Shown one piece after another: positions 46,850 through 57,348 of a stretch of 64,000 nucleotides of DNA (the stretch's first letter is position 1; the number at the start of each line of letters is the position of its first letter). Position numbers and translations under genes: made by a program. Location: assembly GCF_004210375.1 (NCBI RefSeq), contig NC_134830.1, positions 62,181,576 to 62,245,575 of the forward strand, given 5' to 3'. The notes below the pieces were generated by a model. That model ran no database searches. It saw nothing but the letters and a program-made list of their open reading frames with translations, and had not been told where the DNA came from. Origin of the DNA: Tachypleus tridentatus (lineage: Eukaryota > Arthropoda > Merostomata > Xiphosura > Limulidae).

Positions 46850-48300
46850 GACTCATTAAAAGGAACATTGTGGAAACTGAAGATTTTGATATTATGGGTG
46901 TCTCTGACACTTAGTTGAGTTAGAACATTTGTGATGAGAGAAATTTTCCGAAGTGCTAGGCTACAGATTATTTATGAGAGCTAGAATAGTGAAAAAAAAG
47001 AGGGAATAGCAACTTTACATGTGAAGAGTGAATTGCATCCTATTGAATTAGAACCTAATAAAGAAAATAGCACTGAGGTTGAGTCAATTTAGTTAGTGTT
47101 AGTGGATGTAGAGGGAAAAGTCTTGTAATTTTGATTTATTATAGTCCACCAGAAGATAGTGGAAGTAAATGATAAACTGTACAATGAGGTTAGAATGGTA
47201 ACTAAGAAAGATATTGTTGTTATGTGGGATTTTAATTTCAGAGGTACTGATTGGAAAAATGTGGAATGTTATAGTGAAGAGGAAAATGTTTTGGAACCTA
47301 CATGAGAGGAAGCTATATTAGATTTAATATTAGCATGTGATGTGAATTGTTAGACAGAGTTGGATTGGTGAGTGTTTAAGTACAAGTGACCATTGCACTA
47401 TTAAGTTTAGGATTATACTCCATGTAGAATTAAAGAAGAATAGTACCCTGATTCCAAACTTTAGGAAAACCAGTTTGATGGAATGAGATGTTATCTGCTT
47501 TCCTGTAAATTGGAATAAAGAACAAGGGGGGGCTTAAGCTGATTTGGGAAGCTTTTAGGAAGAATATTGAAATGCATACAGAATATACCTATTCCCTATA
47601 TAAAAAAAAAGAAAGAAAAGAGCAATGGATAGGAATAAGCTAATGTGGTTTAGTAAAGGTTTAAAAGATTATATTGGAGATGAACATGATAAATCCAAGA
47701 AAGTTGAACTTACTGGAAATAAAACAGACTTCAAGAACTATAGGAAATCTAGAGAGCTGGTTAAAAAGGAAGTTAAAAGGGAAGAAACCGAATATGGAGG
47801 AGTATTGACTGAGGGAGTTAAATCAAACAATAAGGAATTCATTAGGATGATGATTTGGCCTCTTAAAAATGATAATGGGGAGTTTCAGAGAATAGTCACA
47901 AGGATGATGTCTGGGATGGTGGGATTATTCTATGAGGAGAGGTTAAAATTTCTAAGATTGTTTTCTCCAGAGAGAAGGGCCAGATGGATTGGATTGAGGT
48001 GTTTAAGATTATTTAGGGTAATGATAATATAAATTCATCACAATTTTTTGTGTTTAGTAGTGAAAATAATAGGACAAGGTGTCATAAATTAAACTTTTGG
48101 TGGCATAGGAGTATTACTTTTCAAACAGGGTAGTTGGCTTTTGGAATTAGATGCATTAAAAAGTGGTGGAAGCAGAAAATTTAGTTGAGTTCAAGGAAAG
48201 ATTCAATGATTATGTGGAAAGTAAGGGCTAGTTATAGTTGAGAGCTGGAAGGGACATCTTTGATCTAATGAGCTCCTTTTTTGTCACCTTAAAATGTTAT
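46850..48300 (+). pseudogene. CR1/Jockey-type LINE with the RT domain deleted
   Basis: The first half encodes the apurinic endonuclease domain: GVSDT near 46890, then KKDIVVMWDFNFRGTDWKN near 47205-47260, where the conserved GDFN reads WDFN. LDLILACD lies near 47325, and a TSDHCTI-like block in another frame near 47390. The linker (LMWFSKGLKDYIGD to VKKEVKREE) follows at 47640-47800. At about 47885 the frame jumps from PLKNDNGEF straight to RMMSGMVGLFYEERLK, a block that normally lies after the RT palm and thumb. So the whole catalytic RT is missing. The 3' end (TTTTTTGTCACCTTAAAATG) resembles that of the LINE at 4220-4800. Confidence 0.87.
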
Positions 48301-48439
48301 GAAATATTGTCTTGCCAACCTATTGACTTTTTGTTTTGAGGATGTTGCATGTTTTTTGGTTGATGGAAGGACCATGGATTCAGGTTTACTTGGACATTCA
48401 TGAAGTTTTTTATATATAAGATGTAATAAAGAAGATTAG

Positions 48440-49260
48440 GTAAAAAAAGTCACATTTTTGAGGCTTTGTGAAATACAATTAATTGGATTGTTGGATAGCC
48501 TGAGGGAGAGAAATTTTGGTTAATATTAATGAAATGCTAATTATGGTGTGCCTTAGAAGGTGGTGCTTGGGTTTTTTCTATTTCTTTCTTACATTAATGT
48601 TACTGATAGGGCCATAATAAATGAATTAGGAAAATTTGCTTAGGTATTTATAGTTGTCATAAGGATGCTGAGATGCTACTAAATGGCTTGGATTGACAGC
48701 TAAGTTGCAATGCTCTTAGCAAATAACCTTTAATTACAGTAAGTGCAAGGTATTGAATGCACTTGGACACTTATGATTTGAATCACAGAAATGATGTGGA
48801 AGGGAACATACACTGTCACTTGATGTAAAAAAAGGATCTTAGCATGGTAATAGATTAGTCACTCAAGCTAGTGATACATTGCTTTGTTACTTGCATGCTA
48901 ATAGAATTTAAGGATGTACTTGTATGGATATTGATTGCAACTCAAAAGAGGTATTGATTAATACAAATCACTGATTTGGCCTTACTTGGAGTACCATGTT
49001 TATTTGTGCATCCTTATCTATAACAATATATGGCTTAATGGAAAAGGTTTGTGGAAGGGCTAATAGGATGATTTTGAGAGAGAAGTATTGGTTTTTCCTA
49101 TGAGGATAGTTTAATGTGTCTTAACATGCTTTCTATTGAGGAAAGAAGGCTGACAAGTGATCATATTAAGAGCTGAGCAATTATGGAATTTGCTGATTGA
49201 TAAATCAGTGGGTTTATTTATTGAGTATATTCAACTAATTACTTATTCTTTAAAGTAAAG
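48440..49260 (+). pseudogene. CR1/Jockey-type LINE, highly decayed RT and C-terminal region
   Basis: Blocks still visible are a VGCLGPLLFLSYINVTD-like palm entry near 48560-48610 (usual GSVLGPLLFLIYINDI) and INELGKFA near 48620. A SLDVKKDLSMVID stretch lies near 48820, followed by a LIWPYLEYHVY-like stretch near 48975. The SIEERRLTSDHIK block lies near 49135. FADD itself is lost. It lies head-to-tail with the LINE just upstream and is older in appearance. Confidence 0.75.
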
Positions 49261-49999
49261 AAAGTGGACACATGATGGCCATAATTGAAATATAAAAAAA
49301 CAACTCGTAATTCCAAAAATTTGTTTTCATAGCCATGTTGTACAAAGCACTGACAGCTAGCTTATTATGCAACAAACTTAATGACAACTGTGATTACTTG
49401 TGTAGTTGGAATAACTGGAAACTAGTTTCAGTTGGTTATTTTCATGAGTTGCAGTGCTGATTGATTAAGCTAAGTAACTTTGAATTAATTGAAATAATAA
49501 TGAAAAACATTGTTAACATTTCAATCACTAGATCATTGGAATAATCATAGTAGTAATTGCAAACATTAATTTTGATCAATTTATATTTTTATGACATTAA
49601 CTGGTTTAATCCTAATTTCAATTAACCAGTTATTTTACAAGACAATAACTTAAATAATTGTTGTTCCTAGGTAATCAATTTAATTATCCAGCTCTAATCT
49701 TATTGAAGTTTCATGCTGAAACTGGTTAATTATATGCCAGTCTTTCAAATGTTTTGTTAATTTAATTATAACAGCAGATTCCAAAATCTATTGTATTCTT
49801 ATTGTATTCTTCCAATTGAATGTGAGTTAAAGATTTAGAAAAGGACAGGCTAGGTTAAAATGTTTCATTTTCTTGATTGAATGTTTAGATTATGGAGTGA
49901 GGTAAGGTACCATCAACAGTAGCAGAGGCAACAGTCATGACATTGTGGAACAATGTGAAACCTATTGGTCCATCTTGGCTGTGGCTGTTTCATCTTCTG
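49261..49999. other. Intronic sequence, no recognised feature
   Basis: AT-rich and CpG-poor, with no recognisable motif. It separates two LINE copies of opposite orientation. Confidence 0.4.
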
Positions 50000-51735
50000 A
50001 ACTAAAACTGATGATAAATAATTTAAAAAAAAATCTTAGAACCTACCCTTATCATTCATATACTTATCAAACTTTCTCTTAAACTCGCTTAAGTTTAATG
50101 CTTTTACAACATATAAAGGCAATCCATTCCAATGGCTAACCACTCTGTTAAAATTCTTAGATGAAGATGACTCCTACCCTGTCATAATGTATATTTTTGT
50201 CCCCATGCCTTCGTATTGTCACTGTTAACTATGAAAAAAGATGATGCATCAACATTGTTAATTCCCTTTACAATCTTAAACACCACTAATAACCCCCTCC
50301 CAACTCTTCTATTTTGAGATAAAGCAATTTGAGAGAATTCAACCTTTCCTCATATGACAACCCCCCATCCCAGGCACCATTGTAGTAACCATCCTCTGAA
50401 TTCTATCCAACAATTCAGTGTCTTTCCTAATGAATGCAGTATTTCAAATGTGGCCTAATCAGAGATCTATGCAATGAAATTATTACCTCTTTTGACTTGT
50501 ATTCACTATTTCTGTAGATACAACCTAAGATTCTATTTTTTCTACCACTAGCAACAGCACAGGTTGGATGGCTGTAGAGAATGCTAAACTGTTACACCAA
50601 GATCCCTTTCTTTTATGACACTGTTAAGGTTATTCCCATCCAAATTACATTTATAATTAAAATTATGGTAACCCACATGCAATATCTTCCATTTGTTATT
50701 ATTAAAACCCATTTGCCATTTATTTTCCCAATTCACTGAATGATCTAAATCTTTTTGTAAATCAGGAGCATCCTCTTCACAGTTAGCAACACCAAAGATC
50801 TCAACATCATCTGCAAATTTAAGTAATTTATTGACCATTCCTCCATTTATATCATTGGTGTAAGTCAAAAAGAGCAAGGGATATTAATACAATTTAACTG
50901 AACTCCATTTGTAACAGCCATCTGCTTTCTTTCTTCCTTCCAGCCACTCTTCTGTTCAATTTGTTAACTTATCTCCCATACCTGTAAAGAAAATTGTTTC
51001 ACAATGCTTTTTATGTAGCACCTTGTCAAATGTTTTCTGAAAATCCAAACACGTCAAAGCTAATATTACTCTTATTTACCTAGGCAGTGACCTTGTTCAA
51101 AGATATATCAAGAAATTTGTAGGGCAAGATTTTCTCTTAGTGGAACCACATGTTGACTATCCAATAATATTCTAAACTTTATTAAATTACTTTGTAAAGC
51201 ATCTTTTATAAGACTTTCCAAAACTTTCCCCACAACTAATGTAAGACAAACGAGTCTATAAGTGATGAAACTTTGTAGAATGGATGGCAACTGCCTGTTG
51301 TGGAGACACAAGTGTAGAGGATGAAGTTTCAAAAGTCTTTTGCCTTTTCTCTTCTGGAGGAAGACTTTTGAAATGTTGTCCTCAACACTTGTGCCTCCAC
51401 AACAGGCAGTTGCCATCCATTCTACAAAGTTTCATCATGAATACTCTGCCTAAACAATCTATCAAAGAGTCTATAATTATTGTGACAGCGTTTATCACCT
51501 TTCTAGAAAAGATGAGTTGCATTTGCTAACTTCCAATCCTCTTCCCACTATTAAAGAACTGACAAAAAAAAAAGCAAGTGCCTAATACATCCAATCTTTA
51601 ACCTCCTTCAAAATCATTGGGGAAATATCTTGTACAGGAGCCTTATTGTTCTTAATACTTCCCAATGTTTTCTTAACCAACTTGGAATTAATGCAGTCAA
51701 CTTGTTTGATCTTATTTCCATCTTTCATACAGGAT
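50000..51735 (-). pseudogene. CR1/Jockey-type LINE reverse transcriptase pseudogene, interrupted
   Basis: Read on the minus strand from right to left: KKTLGSIKNNKAPVQDISP near 51680-51625 (usual KPGKAPGPDGI block), then a VGKVLESLIKDALQSNLIKF stretch near 51230-51180 and DSQHVVPLRENLALQ near 51155. A WIFRKHLTRCYIK stretch (LDFxKAFDKVxHK) lies near 51040. KLLKFADDVEIFG near 50830-50795 holds an intact FADD palm motif. NRILGCIYRNSEYKSKEV lies near 50545 and the C-terminal FDKYMNDKGRF ends at 50036. A hairpin-forming element at 51263-51437 splits the block between the KAPGPD and VGKVLE motifs. Confidence 0.88.
51263..51437. mobile_element. Foldback (inverted-repeat) insertion inside a LINE
   Basis: Two 77-base arms (51263-51339 and 51361-51437) are inverted copies with about six mismatches, around a 21-base loop. 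The outer ends read GATGAAACTTTGTAGAATGG and its complement. The 10-base word GAGTCTATAA occurs on both sides (51252-51261 and 51467-51476), so the inserted unit may include about 30 more bases on the right. Both strands of the arms stay open, which explains mirrored reading frames here. I do not recognise the family. Confidence 0.8.
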
Positions 51736-51930
51736 ATTAGTAGGGGAGTTGATGATTTATTGAAATTGAAAGGTGTGTATAAAAGTTCTTATATTTGCAT
51801 TTTTTGTGGGAGGTTTGTGAAGATAACCACAAAGGGCGAAGTGGTCTCTTGTTATTTGTGCAGTAAATTTTGTTTAAAAATCAGAGGAGTTGAAATTGAC
51901 GAAAGCAACTTGCAAACCCATGCTTAAATG
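51736..51930 (+). other. Unassigned open stretch with a CX2C...CX2C pattern
   Basis: The plus-strand frame reads GVYKSSYICIFCGRFVKITT and then KGEVVSCYLCSKFCLKI, giving CX2C, 14 residues, CX2C. It begins where the minus-strand LINE ends. It could be a zinc-finger/PHD-like ORF1 piece of another LINE, or a distant relative of the CX2C family at 33431 and 59873. No start or stop context proves a gene. Confidence 0.4.
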
Positions 51931-53232
51931 GTTGATTAAAGGACTTTTGACAACAGATTTCAATACCATTTCTTTCTGAAGATAGGGAACATATTAGTAA
52001 TCTTGTAATCATTAGAAATTTCAATGATGCCAAGTAACTTACAAAAGAAAAAGAACACAAAACAGTGAAGCCTTTAATACAGACCTGATAAGTTTCTTCA
52101 AAGTTTTAGGATAAAACATTTAATCATATTACAAAGGTGTTTAATCTGGCTTTGTTAGTAAGTTCATTAACATGCTCAAAAACATTTTCCTGCCACAAGA
52201 AATTCTTCAGCCTCACGTGGTGAAGATAAACTGATCAGACAGTTTCCATAATTAGAGTAAAAAACAAACATGTTGGTTTAGGTTATGGATCTCCAATTCT
52301 GTAGAGAAAACCATTAAAATTTTGAACAGCTTTTGAGTGAAGTTCTAAAAAAAAAAAAAAAAAAAGGATGGATACCCAAGGGGTATCTAATTAGAATTAG
52401 GGGTAGAAATAATTCCACATTTTATTTTTCTTGTTCAAACTCATAAGAGATTTTAGGCAGAGGAAACAGCACCATATAGATTCTATGAGGCAAACTAGCC
52501 AAATAACAGTCAAATAATGATTGGCACTCACACATGCTTGAATGTTGATACTAGGAAATCAAATTCAAATGTGTCATGTTTATTCCACAATAGATGAGCT
52601 TATAGCAAGTTTTAGACCTCTCAGTGCAATGTTTGCTCACAATTTTTGATCAAGTGTTAATTTCAAATTCTGTCTATTGGTAGGACAAAACTGATTGTAT
52701 TTTTTCTTATTTCATAGAAATTTGTAAAGGGAACAACTAACTTAAAAAATGCATTATTTCTATTTGCTGTATGTAATTACTTCAAGAAAATATTGCTCTA
52801 CAGGACATTATCTTTTGCAGCTGTAGCATACTGTTTGTGAGGAAAATAAGCTAACAAAAATAATAGATGGTTACTCTGTTAAATTTAATGTATTTCGGTG
52901 ATAATTGCATCTTTTCGAAGATGAAATTATCTCATCCTTGAGACTTGTTTGCTAAAAGCAATGTTTATTGCTGTAGCTAAAATTTTCATTCTTAATAAAT
53001 TATCATAAATGAAATATTCTTAATGTGGACCTACCATTTTGTTTTAACCTCAATGACTGTGTGTGTGAAAGTCAGCATTAAGTTTGAAACAGGCTTAGGG
53101 GACTGAAATATTTACCTATCTGTCATTGCATTTGTTTGCCATTTCTTTTTGACTTTTTAACAGTACATAATATCTAAAAGTTGGAAACAAACTAATGTTT
53201 TTTCTATTATTAGCAATTGATAATGTTTGATA
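51931..53232. other. Intronic sequence, poly-A run only
   Basis: AT-rich and CpG-poor, with 19 consecutive A at 52347-52365. No exon or element end recognised. Confidence 0.4.
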
Positions 53233-53703
53233 ATTGTAGTCAGGGGCGTAGACTTTTTACACCTGAAGGGGAGGATGATTTTTGCAACCACTAATGAGGA
53301 CTGTTCAATTTGCAAATTGGTAATCTCTGATTACATGAATCTGAAAGCTGTAAACATGCAGTCACAGAGTAATCTTGTTGCCACAATACTTGCATGTATA
53401 CTTAGGCCTACTGACTGATACGAACTATCGCTTAGATCAAAAAGCTTAGAAGCACGCCTATATTAAAGATGTACATTTCGGCTTCTGAAAAAAAAGCCTA
53501 CATCTAGGCCTAATTATGTAATTTGACTGGTAAGAACATGAGAATCACAAGAACAAACACAATTTGTAGGCCTGTGATGCAATAAAACAATTCAACAGAC
53601 CAAATTGTAGGGGGGATGATTGTATGCACCATACCCCTCACCTAAAATGAAGGGGGGTGATGTGTACCCCCATCTCCCCAGGATCTACACCCCTGATTGT
53701 AGT
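53233..53703. mobile_element. hAT-like MITE with 8-bp target-site duplication
   Basis: A 455-base element (53241-53695) begins CAGGGGCGTAGAC and ends GATCTACACCCCTG, so the termini are imperfect inverted repeats. The 8-base word ATTGTAGT flanks both ends exactly (53233-53240 and 53696-53703). CAGGG termini with an 8-bp duplication are typical of the hAT superfamily. There is no transposase gene. The element is more CpG-rich than its surroundings, which fits a recent arrival. Confidence 0.9.
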
Positions 53704-54138
53704 AATGAATGTTCAAAGTATTCAAACTGTAAAAAAATAGGTAGGTGCTGCTCAGGAATAATTAGACATGATTGTACCCCAACTTGTATGAATAAAAAAA
53801 GAACAAAGTTAGAAGTGCTATGAGCATTTCGTATAACTTGGGCTTGAACTTGATAAGTGTTTAATAAGTAGTATGATAATTTTCCAGTGGAGATTTTCAA
53901 ACAATTTGTATTATTTTGTTAATTAAATAAAAAGATGTTTACAATAAAGAATGAAGTTTTGTACACACTTTTTAGGATGTATTCACCATACAAGTTAATT
54001 TGCTGTATTTGTAGAAAAGCAAACACAGGTTTTTGTTACTAATTTTTATTTATGCCTGATCGTGTTGACATGTCAAATAGTAATAATATGTGACTAAATA
54101 ACAAACATTTTTCTTTAATAATTTACTATAAACATATA
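53704..54138. other. Intronic sequence, no recognised feature
   Basis: AT-rich spacer between two MITE-like elements. Confidence 0.4.
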
Positions 54139-54379
54139 CAGGGTGTTCAGAAAGTCACTGTGCACTGATATATTTATTAACAGACATGTTTCAATAATAG
54201 AATACAGGAGGTAAATATGAATGACAGTTATAAACAATACTGAAAGTGACTCCCGTTGGCATCAATACGGGCTTGGATCCTTTTTATTTTGTTTCTAAAC
54301 ACCTCTATCAGTTGCTGGCTTGAAATACACTGAATGAATGCTGATTACAAAACTGCACAGTGACTTTCCAAACATCCTG
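54139..54379 (-). mobile_element. Tc1/mariner-superfamily deletion derivative
   Basis: The 241-base element begins CAGGGTGTTCAGAAAGTCAC and ends with the inverted copy (GTGACTTTCCAAACATCCTG), bounded by TA on both sides. On the minus strand near 54285-54225 the translation RIQARIDANGSHFQYCL then stop matches the extreme C-terminus of a Tc1/mariner-type transposase (usual R...CI...NGxHFEH). So it is not an unrelated MITE but an internally deleted copy that kept the gene's last codons. Confidence 0.83.
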
Positions 54380-54710
54380 TAGTATTTAAGTAGTAAAATC
54401 AGATCAAAACTAGCTTACCAAAGTCCAGAAGTTAAATTTATTTTGTTCTTAAAGAATCCTTGGAGTATGGAACATTTTTCTTTCATGTCTTATTACAAAT
54501 ACAGTGCTGTTGAACACATGCCTTCTGAAATTGTTTTCAATATCCACTTCTACTTCTTTGTATATTGCATAAAAAATTATATTCTGATGTAACATTATAT
54601 TAAATTGAGTTAATATGCAAACAATAATGTGTTATCTACAGTGTCTACTGCCTAACACTCAAACCAGTGCACTGTAGTACATGGGACACTGGATATCTAA
54701 AGCTTTTTGT
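54380..54710. other. Intronic sequence, no recognised feature
   Basis: AT-rich and CpG-poor spacer. Confidence 0.4.
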
Positions 54711-55277
54711 TTATCTCATGAATTATTTGAAGGCTTAGAAATACTGACAAATTTATCCACTTATCAGTCACCTGTTAAAACAATACTGGGTACACTTTTA
54801 AAGACTTGCTATTTCAAACAATTTGATATTGTTTTACATGTTCATAAGCATGTTTGTGAAAATGTTGTAGCATTAAGTGGCATGTCCATAATTATAAAGT
54901 TTATCTCATGAATTATTTGAAGGCTTAGAAATACTGACAAATTTATCCACTTATCAGTCACCTGTTAAAACAATACTGGGTACACTTTTAAAGACTTGCT
55001 ATTTCAAACAATTTGATATTGTTTTACATGTTCATAAGCATGTTTGTGAAAATGTTGTAGCATTAAGTGGCATGTCCATAATTATAAAGTTTATCTCATG
55101 AATTATTTGAAGGCTTAGAAATACTGACAAATTTATCCACTTATCAGTCACCTGTTAAAACAATACTGGGTACACTTTTAAAGACTTGCTATTTCAAACA
55201 ATTTGATATTGTTTTACATGTTCATAAGCATGTTTGTGAAAATGTAGCATTAAGTGGCATGTCCATAATTATAAAGT
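54711..55277. repeat. 190-bp tandem triplication
   Basis: Three head-to-tail copies at 54711-54900, 54901-55090 and 55091-55277. Copies 1 and 2 look identical; copy 3 differs by a 3-base deletion (TTG lost before TAGCATTAAG). Each begins TTATCTCATGAATTATTTGA and ends CATAATTATAAAG. Such identity means a very recent duplication or an assembly effect. Confidence 0.95.
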
Positions 55278-55593
55278 TACTCAAATGCTTTATAACTAAC
55301 CAAAGGAAATGGATAATCATAATTCATTTAATTAATTAGAAAAACTGTTACTTAGCGAAGTTGAAAAAACTAAGTGTTTTGGCTGTTCTTCAGGTGTCCT
55401 AAATGTAAAGTAAAACAACATAAAAAATTTGAATGTAAATTTATTTTGTAAAATAAATTCTGATAATTATGACTTTATTTTACAAAGTTTGAAAGTCTGT
55501 AGAATAAGTAAGAAGGAAGGTAGAAAGTTTGTGTCTGTTGTGCAAATCTTTCATTATTTTTAATCTTGAAGTGCTAATAACAGGCAAAGCAAT

Positions 55594-55700
55594 TAGCTGG
55601 CGACACCACCAGCTCTTGGGCTACTCTTTACCAGTGAATAGTGGTACTGACCATCACTTAAAAATTTATCCATGGCTGAAAGGGAAGTATTTTTTATTGG
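55594..55700 (-). mobile_element. SINE-A fragment
   Basis: Minus-strand piece of the body: CACCAGCTCTTGGGCTACTC, CAGTGAATAGTGGTACTGAC and CATGGCTGAAAGGG. Both ends are missing. It is one of only two SINE fragments I saw in this intron. Confidence 0.8.
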
Positions 55701-57269
55701 GTTTTAACCCCCTTCTTCCAAAAAAAAAGATTGCAAATGTGAACATTCTTCCCACAATATGCCAGATGGGAAAAAACTCTATAACACTAATCAGATAATA
55801 TAGTATTATCAAACTTCTTGCTAGCTTTTTTACTGGTGTATTTTAATGATAATTGTATGGTATGAGCTACCATTTTAAACATTAGCTGTTTAACACTGTA
55901 ACAAACTTTTGCTGTTTTTAATTTATATGTGAAGGAAGAGAGCCTACTACTGTGATAATCTAGTATTTTTGATGAATCAATATTGACCGTATAACCTTAA
56001 GGTGATACAAATAAAGGTTTAAGCTATCATAGCTTTATCTTTTAAAATCTGAAACCCAACAGGGAATAAGTAATGAGAAAATATAGAGTTTACTTAGATA
56101 AAATTAGTTTTATTGTAGTAACAACACTGCTTAAGTTCTCATCTGGGAGTGCAGTCAGATGAATGGCTTGAATCACCTTTACTGGTTGTTGCTTGTTATT
56201 GTCTAACTACTTTGGCTTTTGTATTTCAAATTATTTTTTAAAGGATGCTTGAAACAGTGGAACTGTTTTTCACATTACGTGAAAAAACAAGAAACACTTG
56301 GTAATTTCAACTAGTAAGTTATGTTATATCTGTGTTTTAGGAATGAAATGTTGATGGTCTTTTGTTTTGTTTTTACATTTAGTCAAAATCTCCTGCATGT
56401 ATAATGTAAAATTTTGTGTAAATGCAACCTTGACTTTATTCATACCTGTATACACTAATTTAGGGTGCACAACTTGAAGTTATCAAAATATTTGTGTACC
56501 CACTTCTCTCTCTCTCTCTGCTGCATGTTTTAAAAAACATCCTTTGATACAAGCTACAACTTGGGATTATAAAATGTAACCTAGGTTTTAGAGGTGGCAG
56601 GTAGTTTAGATAACATGCTTATTAATGTTCAATTGATAGGTCATTACACTGCACCATGCTCACAAATAAATGCTTTCCCACCAAACTGTAAATGTACAAG
56701 CTTTTCAGTAATGCTAACTGTAAATTAAACTTACACAATTTAAAAAGTCATTGCTTTAATTTTTTATATACAGAAAAATATCAACTCTTAAGGTTCTTAC
56801 ACAGGCTGCACTAAAAATTATTGATTATAGCCCTAATTAAACACTTCCTAAAAGTGAAATCTGTGATACTGAATGCTTTTTCATTTACTTTGTATTTGCT
56901 CTCTTTAATCAGTGGTAGTGGAAATGTAAGATGTGTGCAGTGGTATTCATAGTGAAAGAAAAGTTGCATGTTTTGGGGTGCAGTCAAGTGGAAGAATTCT
57001 AGCCAATCAATACAAAAAGGGGTGTCAGCTCAATAGAGAGTGGGCTGTGAATGCAAAGATAAAAAAGAATAGATCTGAGAGGCTTATGAAATAAATATGC
57101 CAGGTGTGTAGTTTATGATAAATATTTTGCCATTGACAACATAGATGATGCTATACTTGCAACCTCATTTGTATAAAGAAACATCTGCTGTTCGATAATC
57201 TAAGGTCAATTTAAGGTCCAAGGTGTTAACCCTAATAAACACTGGTTAAAAATTATACATCACCACCAC
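55701..57269. other. Intronic sequence, no recognised feature
   Basis: AT-rich and CpG-poor, with no recognised exon, RNA or repeat apart from a short CT run near 56507. Confidence 0.4.
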
Positions 57270-57348
57270 TGTCTGAGAAATTACAATGCTAGAAACTGTA
57301 TTTTGATACCCCATTGTGTAGCTTTGTGCTTAACTACAAACAAACAAG
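57270..57348 (+). mobile_element. SINE-C fragment
   Basis: ATTACAATGCTAGAAACTG, TATTTTGATACCCC, then ATTGTGTAGCTTTGTGCTTA and ACTACAAACAAACAAG; the head is missing. Confidence 0.75.

Noticed and set aside
51108..51529. Mirrored reading frames on both strands
   Set aside because: They are the two strands of the inverted-repeat element at 51263-51437, not two genes.
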